64,000 nucleotides of DNA from an uncultured Spirochaeta sp. (lineage in GTDB: Bacteria > Spirochaetota > Spirochaetia > DSM-27196 > Alkalispirochaetaceae): positions 1 through 64,000 of the forward strand of contig CAJWEZ010000014.1 in NCBI GenBank assembly GCA_913030605.1, written 5' to 3'. The notes under the pieces were generated by a model, which saw only the letters and a list, made by a program, of their open reading frames with translations, had not been told where the DNA came from and did not search any database. Below are positions 14,846 to 23,824 of this stretch, piece after piece. Position 1 is the stretch's first letter; each line of letters starts with the position of its first letter. The translations under genes were made by a program, and so were the position numbers.

Positions 14846-17287
14846 TTGAAACGCGTTCTTCTCGTGCTCACAGCACTTTCTTTTGTCGCCCTCAACTCGA
14901 CCGCCCAGGTTCTCTTCGATGGCCTGCAGCTCAACCCGTCCAGCGAGCTCCTGTTTACCGCGGAAAGCACGGTTCCCGGCCTGGGGACACACCACACGCT
15001 CCTGTACGCGGACATCCCCGGGGCGGAGATGCGGCAACTTTCGGTGTTTCCGGAACGCGTGGTAACCCTCGGCAACGGGGGACAGATTCAGATTCAGAAC
15101 CGATTCGGCGTGTTTCGCACGCCGGCGGCGACGACGGACGCAGCCGCCGATAGCGACGCAGCCGCCGACAGCAACGGCGCCGCCGATAGTGACGGCGCTT
15201 CCGCCGGTGACACCGCCTCCGCCGATTCCAGCGCCGCGATCGCGGACACCCGTCCCGCGCCGCGATTCACTCCCGTTGGCGCCTTTCCCGCCTTTGTCAA
15301 CGGCGAGGACGTACAGACCGGAAAGACCGTAGCGGTGGGGGCCAGTCCCGACGGCCGGTACCTGAGCTATCTGGTACCGACCTCTCCCGGGTACGGCGAG
15401 CTGCGCCTCCACGACATCCGCACCGACCAGCGCACTACCGTCTCGCGGCAGGTGGAACTCACCCTGGATGCCGCGCCTCTGCGGTGGTCCCGCGATTCGA
15501 GCTTTTTCGTATACAGCAAGGGCAACCAGCTCTACTACTTCTCCATGGAGCAGTACCGCAGCGGGCGTACGCTCAACGAGAACCTGCGGCGGATCGGGCC
15601 GGGCACGATTGCGAGCGTTCGCTGGACCGGTGACAACACGCTGTACTACGTCCGGGGCTCCCTCGTGTACCGCGTTCTGGGGATGGAGTTCTTTACGCGC
15701 TCCCTGTACCAGGACCTGTTGGGGATCGGATCGATCGTGGGCAAGCTGCCCTACGCCTTCGATCCCAACTTCGACCGCTTCTGGATCTCCCCCGACGGCG
15801 GAAAGATCCTCCTGAGCAAGGACGGGCGCAGCGTGAACGTTCTGTTCATGCGTACCGATGACTACGCCTCCACCGGCGATACACTCTCTCTCCCGTACCT
15901 GTATTTGCCACGAAACACGCGCGTCCGTACCGTACTGTGGTCCGACGATGACGTGCTCACCGTGATGACCGGCAGCATCTTTCACGGCGAGCAGACCACC
16001 AGCGTCTACCGTCTGGACCTCAAGAACGAGGAGACCCGCAGCCGCTTCCAGCAGACCGAGGACGAGGACGTTCTGGGCATCTCGATGTCGCCGGACGGGA
16101 CCCGTGCCGCGGTCTGGACGCAGGAGGGCGTCTCGGTCCGACGCTACAGCGACTGGACCGAAACCGAATCGGTGACCCACGACGGGCTCATTCACACGAT
16201 CTGGCAGGGCAACACCCGAGTCATTCTCGCGGGTCGCCACACGATCGAGCGGGTGGATCTGCGGTCCCTGGACGCCGCCGACGGTGGTCGTGAGCTGCTT
16301 GCGCTCAGCAGCGTCGACGACTACGGGTTCGCCCCCGACTCCGGAGCCGTCCGCGCCGTGAGCGGCGGCACGGTCTACGAACTGGGCGCCGACGGGTGGA
16401 CAGCCCTGGACACCGACGAACTGCAGGTGGCCGAGACCGCGGTTTCCAGTGAGGACTACCGGGTGTACCTGGAAAATCTCTCCCGCGGCAGCTACCGCAA
16501 CATGGTGATGGTGCGAAACGTGGACTCCTACGGCACGGTGCCGCTCTTTCCGCGACCGCAACGGCAGTACGAGCCGTTCCCGGATCGCGATCAGCAGGTC
16601 GATCTCACCAACTTCTCACACGGATCGCGTATCCGTCAGCGACAGGTATCCCTGGTGTTCAACGCGATCAACTCTGTGGCCGGACTGACCGAAATTCTCA
16701 ATACCTTGGCTGAATACGATCTGCGCGCTACCTTTTTCCTGAACGGTGACTTTATTCGACGGCATCCGGGTGCCGTGCGCGAGATCGCCAACAGCGGCCA
16801 CGAAGTCGGGAGTCTGTTCTACACCTACTTCGATATGTCCAGCGGGCGGTTCCAGATCAATGCCGAGTTCGTCAAACAGGGACTGGCGCGCAACGAGGAC
16901 GAGTACTTCGACGTGACCGGCCGCGAACTCTCGCTGTTGTGGCACGCGCCGTACTACTTCGCCAGTCCGACGATCATTTCGGCGTCCCGGGAGATGAACT
17001 ACGCCTACATCGGTCGCGATGTGGACAGTCAGGACTGGGTGCCGCTGCGGGACGAGACCGGGTTTTCCCGGCTGTACAAGCCGACGGCGCAAATCATTGA
17101 GGATGTCATGGAAATGAAACAGCCGGGGTCGATCATCGCGATGACCGTCGGCAAGCCGGGCGACGATCGTCCGGATGGTGGTCGAAACGACTACCTCTTC
17201 CAGCGACTGGACGTACTGATCAACGGGTTGATCGAGCGGGGGTACGAGATCGTTCCGGTCTCGACCCTGATGGACAATGCACGATAA
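14846..17287 (+). CDS. Secreted beta-propeller protein with degenerate NodB-like deacetylase domain
   Basis: An 813-residue exported protein with signal peptide (KRVLLVLTALSFVALNSTAQ). A low-complexity Ala/Asp/Ser stretch at about 95-130 follows, then WD40/TolB-like propeller blades to about 590 (ASPDGRYLSY, WISPDGGKILLS, SMSPDGTRAAVW repeat at intervals). Residues about 600-810 match a polysaccharide deacetylase fold (ATFFLNGDFIRRHP, SGHEVGS). Metal-binding residues are altered: the usual TFDDG reads LVFNAIN (603-609), and the HxxxH pair keeps only His652. It is therefore probably a binding or structural protein rather than an enzyme. The start is TTG with GGGAGG upstream. fliS follows 13 bp later, hinting at coexpression. 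Confidence 0.8.
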   Translation: MKRVLLVLTALSFVALNSTAQVLFDGLQLNPSSELLFTAESTVPGLGTHHTLLYADIPGAEMRQLSVFPERVVTLGNGGQIQIQNRFGVFRTPAATTDAAADSDAAADSNGAADSDGASAGDTASADSSAAIADTRPAPRFTPVGAFPAFVNGEDVQTGKTVAVGASPDGRYLSYLVPTSPGYGELRLHDIRTDQRTTVSRQVELTLDAAPLRWSRDSSFFVYSKGNQLYYFSMEQYRSGRTLNENLRRIGPGTIASVRWTGDNTLYYVRGSLVYRVLGMEFFTRSLYQDLLGIGSIVGKLPYAFDPNFDRFWISPDGGKILLSKDGRSVNVLFMRTDDYASTGDTLSLPYLYLPRNTRVRTVLWSDDDVLTVMTGSIFHGEQTTSVYRLDLKNEETRSRFQQTEDEDVLGISMSPDGTRAAVWTQEGVSVRRYSDWTETESVTHDGLIHTIWQGNTRVILAGRHTIERVDLRSLDAADGGRELLALSSVDDYGFAPDSGAVRAVSGGTVYELGADGWTALDTDELQVAETAVSSEDYRVYLENLSRGSYRNMVMVRNVDSYGTVPLFPRPQRQYEPFPDRDQQVDLTNFSHGSRIRQRQVSLVFNAINSVAGLTEILNTLAEYDLRATFFLNGDFIRRHPGAVREIANSGHEVGSLFYTYFDMSSGRFQINAEFVKQGLARNEDEYFDVTGRELSLLWHAPYYFASPTIISASREMNYAYIGRDVDSQDWVPLRDETGFSRLYKPTAQIIEDVMEMKQPGSIIAMTVGKPGDDRPDGGRNDYLFQRLDVLINGLIERGYEIVPVSTLMDNAR

Positions 17288-17300
17288 AGGGGAGGGTACC

Positions 17301-17726
17301 ATGGCGTATCAGCAGGGTTCCGTACATGCCTACCGGCAGACACGAGTCAAGACGGCGTCGCAGGGACGCATCATCGTCATGCTGTATGACGAGGCGATTC
17401 GACAGATCGACGATGCGACGGCGCTACTCGAGACCGGGACCAAACAGCTCGACAAGGTAAACAACGGCATCGTCAAGGCGCAGGATATCGTGACCGAACT
17501 CATGGTCGCCCTCGACATGGAGCAGGGAGGCGAGATCGCTCACAACCTGTTCCGCCTGTACATGTACTTCAACGATCGTCTTATGGAAGGCAACGTCCAG
17601 AAGGATGTGGCGCCCCTCAAGGAGATCCGTGGACTCATGGCCAGCCTCAGGGATGCGTGGAAACAGATCGAGAACACAGCCGCCGGCGCCCAGGCTCCGG
17701 TGTCCGGCGTCAACATCGCCGGATAG
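17301..17726 (+). CDS. fliS: Flagellar secretion chaperone FliS
   Basis: A 141-residue helical protein with the FliS signature: YRQTRVKTASQGRIIVMLYDEAIRQIDDA near the start, then LFRLYMYFNDRLMEGN. FliS binds the C-terminus of flagellin in the cytoplasm and prevents premature polymerisation before export. Length is typical. The ATG at 17301 follows GGGGAGG at good spacing, and an in-frame ATG 24 nt earlier overlaps the preceding gene. An FlgN-like chaperone gene follows after 17 bp, so the pair is a small flagellar export module. Confidence 0.95.
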   Translation: MAYQQGSVHAYRQTRVKTASQGRIIVMLYDEAIRQIDDATALLETGTKQLDKVNNGIVKAQDIVTELMVALDMEQGGEIAHNLFRLYMYFNDRLMEGNVQKDVAPLKEIRGLMASLRDAWKQIENTAAGAQAPVSGVNIAG

Positions 17727-17743
17727 TCGCAGGGAGCACACGG

Positions 17744-18145
17744 GTGAATCCGGGGATCGCCGATACGCTTCGCCACCACCTTCACACGCAGCGCACGAAG
17801 CTGGAGACCTACCTCCAGATCCTGGAGGCGCAGGAGGATGTCATCCTCCACGGGGACATCGATACCCTGGAGTACCATATGGCGCTGGAGCGTGATGCGA
17901 TCCGGGATTTGGAGGCTTTGGGCCGGGTGATTCAGCCGATGCGGGATATCCTCCCCGACCTCACCGCACCGGAACTCGACCGGGTCTACGATCGCGTGGT
18001 TCGGCAGCACCAGCGCAACCGCGAACTCCTGGCGCAACGACGCGAGCAGCTTGCCCGGGAGATCGAATCGATTCACGTGCCCCGCGGCGCGCGGTCCATC
18101 TACCGGCAGCGCGACACGGGCACGATGCTCAACGTCGTTCTCTGA
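17744..18145 (+). CDS. FlgN-like flagellar export chaperone (probable)
   Basis: A 133-residue, almost entirely alpha-helical protein (HHLHTQRTKLETYLQILEAQEDVIL, then two long charged helices) ending with a polar tail. Size, composition and position directly after fliS fit the FlgN family of hook-filament-junction chaperones, but sequence identity in this family is low, so the call rests partly on context. The start is GTG at 17744 with AGGGAG upstream. Its 3' end overlaps the convergent 7TM gene by 17 bp. Confidence 0.65.
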   Translation: MNPGIADTLRHHLHTQRTKLETYLQILEAQEDVILHGDIDTLEYHMALERDAIRDLEALGRVIQPMRDILPDLTAPELDRVYDRVVRQHQRNRELLAQRREQLAREIESIHVPRGARSIYRQRDTGTMLNVVL

Positions 18146-19586
18146 TCGCCCGCCGGGCGTTCAGCACAAACTCTTCCCTGGTGAGACCGCGCCTGCCGGT
18201 CTCCGAGTACACCGCCGCAACCATCATCGGCTCCACCAGCGATTCCATGACCGTGTCCTCAAGCGTGTCGCGGTCGCATTCGGGAACCAACACGAACAGT
18301 TCTTCCGGTGACATCCACGACATCCAGAAAACCGGCCCGCAGCGGTGACGGAGTTCCTCTTCCTGCCGGCTCCGGACCTCTTCCGGCTGACCGGCCTCGG
18401 CCCGCAGAATCGCCAGCGACAGGCGCCGCCCGAATGCGGCCGCCCGGTGGGTCTCGTGTTCCAGTCTCCGCAGAAACTCCCGACGGTTGAGGAGTGCTTC
18501 CTCGCTGATCTGTTCGCGCCGCTGGCGTTCGGTCTGCAGGGACTGTACCAGCAGCGTAGCCGTGGTGATGTCCAGAACGGAGAGTGCCCGTCCCCGAAAC
18601 GCGCCGGCGGAGTCGGTGATCGCCGTGGGGCGCACCAGGTAGTAGCGCGGTTCACCGTCAATGTCGATCTCAAAGGCTGTTTCGTCGGTCTCTATTCCCT
18701 CCGCGAGCAGCAGCAGCGGGACGTGGTCCGGCACCAGGTCCCGCAACCGATGACCGATCAGTGCGGCGTCATCGGATCCCGCAAGGCTCGGAAGCAGATT
18801 CAGCGCCGTCGGATTGACGTCGATGATCCGTCCCAGCCGGTCCAGCACGATGAGCCCCTCCTGCAGCCGTTCCATGATCTGCGGCCGCCCGATCGGGGTA
18901 AGGTCCAGGAAGTCGTCGCTTTGCAGGACCGTCAGGTACACGCCGATCGTTACCAGGAGCAGGAGCGATGTCGGGTTGAGGTCCACGAATGGCGGGATCG
19001 ACAGTGCGTACAGCGCGCCGCCGATCCACGGAAGGATCATGGCGCCGATCATAAGCAGATAGCCGGTGCGGAATCGGCGGTGCGCTTCTCCCATCGCCTC
19101 GATGATGATCACCACGCCGGAGAGATAGACCGCGTACTGGTAGGGAACAAACACGAAGTTGTGAAACCACTGATAGTCCGCGTGGACCAGGGTGAGGCCC
19201 ATCGACTGGTAGAGTTCCGGCGTGCCGCGGAAAACGGTATGCGCCGACGAGGTAAAGGCGAGCACGACTGTGGCGATGGGAATGACGGCGTGGAGTGCGA
19301 TGCCGGTGGGGCGCATGGGGCGGTGTCCCACCAGCCGTCGGCTGGTCTCCAGCCACGCCGCCGGTGCCGTGGCGATCCCGATGAACTGGACGTTGGCCCA
19401 GAAGACACGCGATTCAAGCGGTCCCGGGAGCAACTCCAGCGCGTATGCCACCATCCACAGCGTGACCGATGCGACGGCGAGCAGGAACGGTCTGGCCGGG
19501 CTCTTGTCCCGGTGGCGGAGCAGCACTCCGGCGAGGATCAGTGCCAGGAGGACGTTCGCCGCCAGAATCAGGACGGGAATGGACAT
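18129..19586 (-). CDS. 7TM-PAS signalling protein with degenerate GGDEF domain
   Basis: A 485-residue membrane protein. Seven hydrophobic helices (about 1-225) match the N-terminal 7TM region found on some histidine kinases. A PAS domain follows (LDRLGRIIDVNPTALNLL, to about 345), then a GGDEF-sized region (LLNRREFLRRLEHETHRAAAFGRRLSLAILRAE). The catalytic site reads SPEEL in WMSPEELFVLVPE where GGDEF is expected, and no I-site is visible, so it cannot be an active cyclase; it may bind GTP or c-di-GMP, or a partner protein. It starts 2 bp after the stop of the upstream gene and has no Shine-Dalgarno, suggesting coupled translation. Confidence 0.8.
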   Translation of the reverse strand: MSIPVLILAANVLLALILAGVLLRHRDKSPARPFLLAVASVTLWMVAYALELLPGPLESRVFWANVQFIGIATAPAAWLETSRRLVGHRPMRPTGIALHAVIPIATVVLAFTSSAHTVFRGTPELYQSMGLTLVHADYQWFHNFVFVPYQYAVYLSGVVIIIEAMGEAHRRFRTGYLLMIGAMILPWIGGALYALSIPPFVDLNPTSLLLLVTIGVYLTVLQSDDFLDLTPIGRPQIMERLQEGLIVLDRLGRIIDVNPTALNLLPSLAGSDDAALIGHRLRDLVPDHVPLLLLAEGIETDETAFEIDIDGEPRYYLVRPTAITDSAGAFRGRALSVLDITTATLLVQSLQTERQRREQISEEALLNRREFLRRLEHETHRAAAFGRRLSLAILRAEAGQPEEVRSRQEEELRHRCGPVFWMSWMSPEELFVLVPECDRDTLEDTVMESLVEPMMVAAVYSETGRRGLTREEFVLNARRAIRERR

Positions 19587-19588
19587 CG

Positions 19589-20170
19589 TCAGTTGCTGCG
19601 CGACACGTAGGCCGACCCGGCGGCGTCAAACCGCGGGAACTGGGAGAGTTCGTCGCGGCTGTAGAGCTCCGACAACGGCTGTGGGTCGGGAATGTAGTCG
19701 CGGGAGATTCCCGGAGAGAGTTCCCTGCGCCACTGGTAGCGCTCGTGGCTGTCCTCGTACTGGATCCGTTTGCGCACTATCAGTTCCGGACGGCCGTTGT
19801 CACCGTTCTGGATACTGACGATGCCGAAGGCGCCACGACCCAGGTACGCAAGGCGCTCGTTTTCCTCAACCTGTTCGTGCTTTCCGATCTCCTCGATCAC
19901 GCGATCGAACCGTGCGGGGCGACCCGAGGAGGGCTCGGCGATGGCGGTGACGATATCTTCTATCTCCTCACCGGAGAGCGGACACGCGTCGTAGTGCCGC
20001 TCGGGAACCGGGGCCGGCAAAAAGTGTTTCTCGGGATCGAAGGGGATGCGCTTCTTGCGCTTCTTGCGTCCCGAGTTCTGCTGCGGCAGGAGGTCCTGTG
20101 CCCGGTCCTGCCCCCTGTTGCGGTTGCCGGATCGGTTGCGACCGCGGGAGCGGTTGTTGCGCTTACCCAT
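19589..20170 (-). CDS. Basic, Arg/Asn-rich hypothetical protein
   Basis: A 193-residue protein. The first 45 residues are Arg/Asn/Lys-rich (MGKRNNRSRGRNRSGNRNRG and KKRKKRIPFDPEKHF), the type of tail that contacts RNA or ribosomes. A folded domain follows with DACPLSGEEIEDIVTAIAEP and LAYLGRGAFGIVSIQNGDNG, ending with RRELSPGI. No named family could be assigned; the organisation suggests a lineage-specific nucleic-acid-binding protein. ATG 20170 is preferred over one 18 nt upstream because it sits 6 nt after a TATATT box. It is divergent from polA and is followed after 2 bp by the 7TM gene. Confidence 0.7.
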   Translation of the reverse strand: MGKRNNRSRGRNRSGNRNRGQDRAQDLLPQQNSGRKKRKKRIPFDPEKHFLPAPVPERHYDACPLSGEEIEDIVTAIAEPSSGRPARFDRVIEEIGKHEQVEENERLAYLGRGAFGIVSIQNGDNGRPELIVRKRIQYEDSHERYQWRRELSPGISRDYIPDPQPLSELYSRDELSQFPRFDAAGSAYVSRSN

Positions 20171-20176
20171 GTCCCC

Positions 20177-20206
20177 AATATAGCACAATGGAAGCGCTCC
20201 TGTTCA
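20177..20206 (-). promoter_or_regulatory. Predicted leaderless promoter of the basic-protein gene
   Basis: Minus-strand -35 TGAACA (20201-20206), 18-bp spacer and -10 TATATT (20177-20182), which ends 6 nt before the ATG at 20170. The -35 hexamer occupies the same six base pairs as that of the divergent polA promoter. Confidence 0.5.
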
Positions 20207-20229
20207 ATGCGGAGGCGCCGTGCTATAAA
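20201..20229 (+). promoter_or_regulatory. Predicted leaderless promoter of polA
   Basis: TGTTCA (20201-20206), 17-bp spacer and TATAAA (20224-20229), ending 6 nt before the polA ATG at 20236. No Shine-Dalgarno is present. The -35 match is partial (3 of 6), so the -10 position is the main evidence. Confidence 0.5.
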
Positions 20230-20235
20230 GCGACT

Positions 20236-23151
20236 ATGGACGATACGCTGTATGTACTGGACGGGTACAGCGTCATCTACCGCTCGTACTTTGCGTTTAT
20301 CCGGAATCCCCTCCGCAATCCCCGGGGAGAAAACTCATCAGCGGTATTTGGCTTTGTTCGCACCCTGTTTTCGCTGCTCCGGCAGTACGATCCGAAGCAC
20401 TTTGCGGTGGTGATGGACTCCACCACGCCTACCTTTCGCCACGAGAAATACCCGGAGTACAAGGCGACCCGCGAGAAGACGCCGGACGATCTGCACGCCC
20501 AGATACCGGTGATCGAATCGATCCTCGAGGCGCTTGGCGTGCCCACCGTACGGGTCGAGCGCTACGAGGCCGACGACGTCATGGCAACACTGGCGGAGGC
20601 GTGCCGACAGGCGGACCGTCCGTGCCGCGTGATTTCCGGCGACAAGGACCTGCTCCAGCTGGTGGCGGACCCGGTGCGGGTTCTGCGGCCGGGCAAAAAC
20701 GGGATCGACGAGATCGACCGTGACGCGGTCTACCGCGACTGGTCGGTGTGGCCAGAGCAGATCCTCGACTACCTCTCCCTCATCGGCGACAGTTCCGACA
20801 ACGTCCCCGGCGTGAAGGGGATCGGTGCCAAGACCGCCGCCAAACTGCTGGACCAGTTCGGGACGCTCCAGGGTATCTATGACCATCTCGACGAGATTTC
20901 CAGCGCCAGCCAGCGCACGAAGCTGGACGATGGCCGCGACAGTGCGTGGCTCAGCCGCGACCTGATCACCCTGGCCTACGACGCCCCCGTTCCCGAGGGG
21001 ATCGACGGCTACCGCCTGCCGGACCTCGATGTTGCGGCCGCGGCGCCGCTGCTCCTGGAGCAGGGAATGAAGGCGCAGGTTGAGGAACTTGGCCTGAACC
21101 CGGCGGACTACGAGGCCGCCGGCGCCACCGCAACCACCGGCGCCACCGCAACCACTGGCGCCACCGCAACCACTGGCGCCACCGCAACCACGCGTGCCAC
21201 CGCCCGGGCCGCGGAGGCCGCCGGGGACGGTGGCGCCGGCGTGGCGCCGGGAACCCCGCCGCGGGAACTGGCAGCCACCGTACTGGACGCCGACACGCGT
21301 CAGGCGTTCGCCCGGCCCGGGGAGTACGAGCTCGTGGACAGCCTCGACGCACTGGACCGGTGGGTCGATCGCGTCCGCACGGCGGGCACCTTCGCCTTCG
21401 ATTGCGAAACCACCGGCCTCGACGCGATGACCGCCCGGCCGGTGGGGTTTTCGCTCTCCACCGAACCGGGGTCGGGGTGCTACATCGCCCTGGAGGGACC
21501 CGACGGTGAGGTTCTTCCCGCCGACGCCGTGCGTGAGCGTCTTCGGGGCATCCTGACCGACGACGATCTGTCCATGGTGGGGCAGAACCTCAAGTACGAC
21601 TGGAAAGTGCTTGCGCGCTGGGGAATCGAGATCACCAACGTGCGTTTCGACACGATGATCGCGGCGTGGCTCGTCGATACCACCGCCGGCTCCTACAACA
21701 TGGACAGCCTGGCGGAGGACTACCTCGACTACCGGACCGTGCACTTTGTAGATCTCTTTACCGAGAGCGGAGAGGCGGGCAGCGGGACCAGTGGCGGTCG
21801 GGCGAAAAAGGTCGACGCCAGCTTCACGGAGGTGCCCCTCGATCGCGCCACGCGCTACGCCGCCGAGGATGCCGATGTCACCCTGCGCCTGTACCGCGTG
21901 CTGGACCCGCTGCTGGATGCGCGGGCCGTGCGCGAACTGTTCGAGACCGTGGAGATGCCGCTGGTGACGCTCCTGGCGCGCACGGAAATGGAAGGCATCG
22001 GGCTGGACGTGTTCGCCCTGGAGGAGTATTCGCAGCAGCTGACCGACCAGATCGACCGCCTCGCCGGCGAAATCCACGACCTGGTGGGCCACGAGTTCAA
22101 TATCGGGAGCACCAAACAGCTGCAGACCGTGCTCTTCGAGGAGCGCAAACTCCAGCCGGTCAAGAAAACCAAGACCGGCTACAGCACCGACAACGGCGTA
22201 CTGCAGGAGCTGGCCCGGGAGGATCCGGTGCCGGAGAAGGTGCTGCGCTGGCGGCTGCTCACCAAACTTCGCAGCACCTACGTGGACGCCCTGCCTCGGC
22301 TGGTGAACAGCCGCACCGGGCGTATCCACACCAGCCTCAACCAGACCGGTACCGCCACCGGGCGGCTTTCGAGTACGGACCCCAACCTCCAGAATATCCC
22401 CATCAAGGATGAGGAGGGTCGCCGCATCCGCTCGGCGTTTGTGCCGCGCGATGGGTGGCGCTTTGTCAGCGCCGACTACTCGCAGATCGAACTGGTGATC
22501 CTGGCGCACCTCTCCGGGGACGAGGCGCTCAGCGCGGCCTTCCGGGACGGTGAGGACGTGCACCGCCGCACCGCCAGTCTCATCTTCGGCGTGGACGCCG
22601 AGGAGGTCTCCAGCGAGCAGCGACGCATTGCCAAGACGATCAACTTTGGCGTCATGTACGGCATGAGCGCCTTCCGCCTCTCCAACGAGCTGGGGATTTC
22701 CCGAAAGGACGCCGACGCCTTCATTACCGCCTACTTCGGCACCTACCGGGGAATCCGGCGCTTTATCGACGACACCGTTGCCGCCGCGGAACAGGCCGGC
22801 GAGGTACGAACGCTCCTGGGCCGTCCGCGGCCGCTGCCGGATATCAACAGCCGCAACCGCACGGTGAAGGCGGGAGTGGAGCGGGTGGCGGTGAACACCC
22901 CAATCCAGGGCAGCGGTGCCGACATTGTGAAGCGGGCGATGCTGGCGGTGGACCGACGGCTGCAGCGCGAACAACTGCGGGCGCGTCTCATCCTGCAGGT
23001 CCACGACGAACTGATCCTGGAATGCCCCGCCGACGAGGTGGAGCGGGTGAGCGCCCTGGTCATGGAAGAGATGTCCACCGCGGTCTCTCTGGACGTTCCG
23101 CTGCGTGTGAGTGTGGAAACCGGTGAGCGCTGGGGGGATATGCACCAGTGA
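20236..23151 (+). CDS. polA: DNA polymerase I
   Basis: A 971-residue polymerase with all three domains. The 5' nuclease (about 1-290) has YVLDGYSVIYRSYFA and GDSSDNVPGVKGIGAKTA. A linker carries four copies of the hexapeptide GATATT (296-319). The 3'-5' exonuclease keeps DCETTG (near 389) and YAAEDADV, so proofreading looks intact. The polymerase domain has motif A SADYSQIELVI, motif B RRIAKTINFGVMYG and motif C QVHDELILE. It acts in Okazaki-fragment processing and repair. The start at 20236 is chosen because MDDTLYVLDGY fits the family and the -10 box lies directly upstream. coaE overlaps the stop by 4 bp. Confidence 0.97.
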   Translation: MDDTLYVLDGYSVIYRSYFAFIRNPLRNPRGENSSAVFGFVRTLFSLLRQYDPKHFAVVMDSTTPTFRHEKYPEYKATREKTPDDLHAQIPVIESILEALGVPTVRVERYEADDVMATLAEACRQADRPCRVISGDKDLLQLVADPVRVLRPGKNGIDEIDRDAVYRDWSVWPEQILDYLSLIGDSSDNVPGVKGIGAKTAAKLLDQFGTLQGIYDHLDEISSASQRTKLDDGRDSAWLSRDLITLAYDAPVPEGIDGYRLPDLDVAAAAPLLLEQGMKAQVEELGLNPADYEAAGATATTGATATTGATATTGATATTRATARAAEAAGDGGAGVAPGTPPRELAATVLDADTRQAFARPGEYELVDSLDALDRWVDRVRTAGTFAFDCETTGLDAMTARPVGFSLSTEPGSGCYIALEGPDGEVLPADAVRERLRGILTDDDLSMVGQNLKYDWKVLARWGIEITNVRFDTMIAAWLVDTTAGSYNMDSLAEDYLDYRTVHFVDLFTESGEAGSGTSGGRAKKVDASFTEVPLDRATRYAAEDADVTLRLYRVLDPLLDARAVRELFETVEMPLVTLLARTEMEGIGLDVFALEEYSQQLTDQIDRLAGEIHDLVGHEFNIGSTKQLQTVLFEERKLQPVKKTKTGYSTDNGVLQELAREDPVPEKVLRWRLLTKLRSTYVDALPRLVNSRTGRIHTSLNQTGTATGRLSSTDPNLQNIPIKDEEGRRIRSAFVPRDGWRFVSADYSQIELVILAHLSGDEALSAAFRDGEDVHRRTASLIFGVDAEEVSSEQRRIAKTINFGVMYGMSAFRLSNELGISRKDADAFITAYFGTYRGIRRFIDDTVAAAEQAGEVRTLLGRPRPLPDINSRNRTVKAGVERVAVNTPIQGSGADIVKRAMLAVDRRLQREQLRARLILQVHDELILECPADEVERVSALVMEEMSTAVSLDVPLRVSVETGERWGDMHQ
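21121..21192. repeat. 18-bp tandem repeat within polA, four copies
   Basis: Four near-identical 18-bp units starting at 21121, 21139, 21157 and 21175 (GGCGCCACCGCAACCACN), differing only in the last base, with a partial fifth unit after them. They encode GATATT four times in the linker between the 5' nuclease and the proofreading domain. Confidence 0.9.
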
Positions 23152-23801
23152 GTTCCCCGGTCTCCTCCACCGAGCCGTCCGGCGGCCGTCCCGGGGTGGT
23201 CGGCGTCGCCGGAAAGTGCTGCGCCGGCAAGGACCTCGTGACCGGGTGGCTCCTGGACCACGGGTGGCGTGAGATCAACGTCGACCGCATCGGTCACGAG
23301 GCGCTCGCGGCGCAGCACGCCCGGGTTGTGGCCACCTTCGGGCGGGAAATCGTGGGCTCCGGCGGCACCATCGACCGGCGAAAGCTCGGGGCGATCGTGT
23401 TCGGCGATGCCGATCAGCTGCGGCGCCTCGAGGAGATCGTGCACCCGTGGATGCGGGAGCGCGTCCGCGAGGAAATCGACGCGTGGCGCGCCGTGGCGCC
23501 GGCGGATCGCGCGGCGGGCGGCGAACGCGGCCTGGTGATCAACGCGGCGCTCCTCTTTCACATGCAGCTGGACCGCCTGTGCGATGCGGTCATCCTGGTC
23601 CGGGCGCCCCTGTGGGCGCGTGTGCGCCGCGCGCGGAGCCGCGACGGTCTGCCGTTCCACCGAATCCTGCAGCGACTGTGGGTTCAGCGACGGCTGGACA
23701 CTCAAGCGTTCGCCTCACCTGCCGACACTATAACTGTGGAGAACGGTCGCTCTCCGGAATCGTTGTACGCAGAGCTGGGTGAGCTTCCACAACTTGAGTG
23801 A
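23148..23801 (+). CDS. coaE: Dephospho-CoA kinase
   Basis: A 217-residue P-loop kinase for the last step of coenzyme A synthesis. The nucleotide-binding loop reads GVAGKCCAGKD, a Cys-containing variant of the usual GGIGSGKS that keeps the GK pair. The INVDRIGHEAL and RRLEEIVHPWMRERVREEI segments are characteristic CoaE features (Asp as base, HP in the CoA domain). Length is typical. The start is GTG overlapping the polA stop (GTGA), so translation is coupled; a SPOR-domain gene follows closely. Confidence 0.9.
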   Translation: MSSPVSSTEPSGGRPGVVGVAGKCCAGKDLVTGWLLDHGWREINVDRIGHEALAAQHARVVATFGREIVGSGGTIDRRKLGAIVFGDADQLRRLEEIVHPWMRERVREEIDAWRAVAPADRAAGGERGLVINAALLFHMQLDRLCDAVILVRAPLWARVRRARSRDGLPFHRILQRLWVQRRLDTQAFASPADTITVENGRSPESLYAELGELPQLE

Positions 23802-23824
23802 GAGCGCAGGAGACGGACGAACGT

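Noticed and set aside
20338-23145. Long open frame of over 900 codons on the minus strand opposite polA
   Set aside because: Composition is His/Arg/Gly/Val-rich with no domain, it mirrors polA codons, and polA is unmistakable. GC-rich third positions create such antisense frames.
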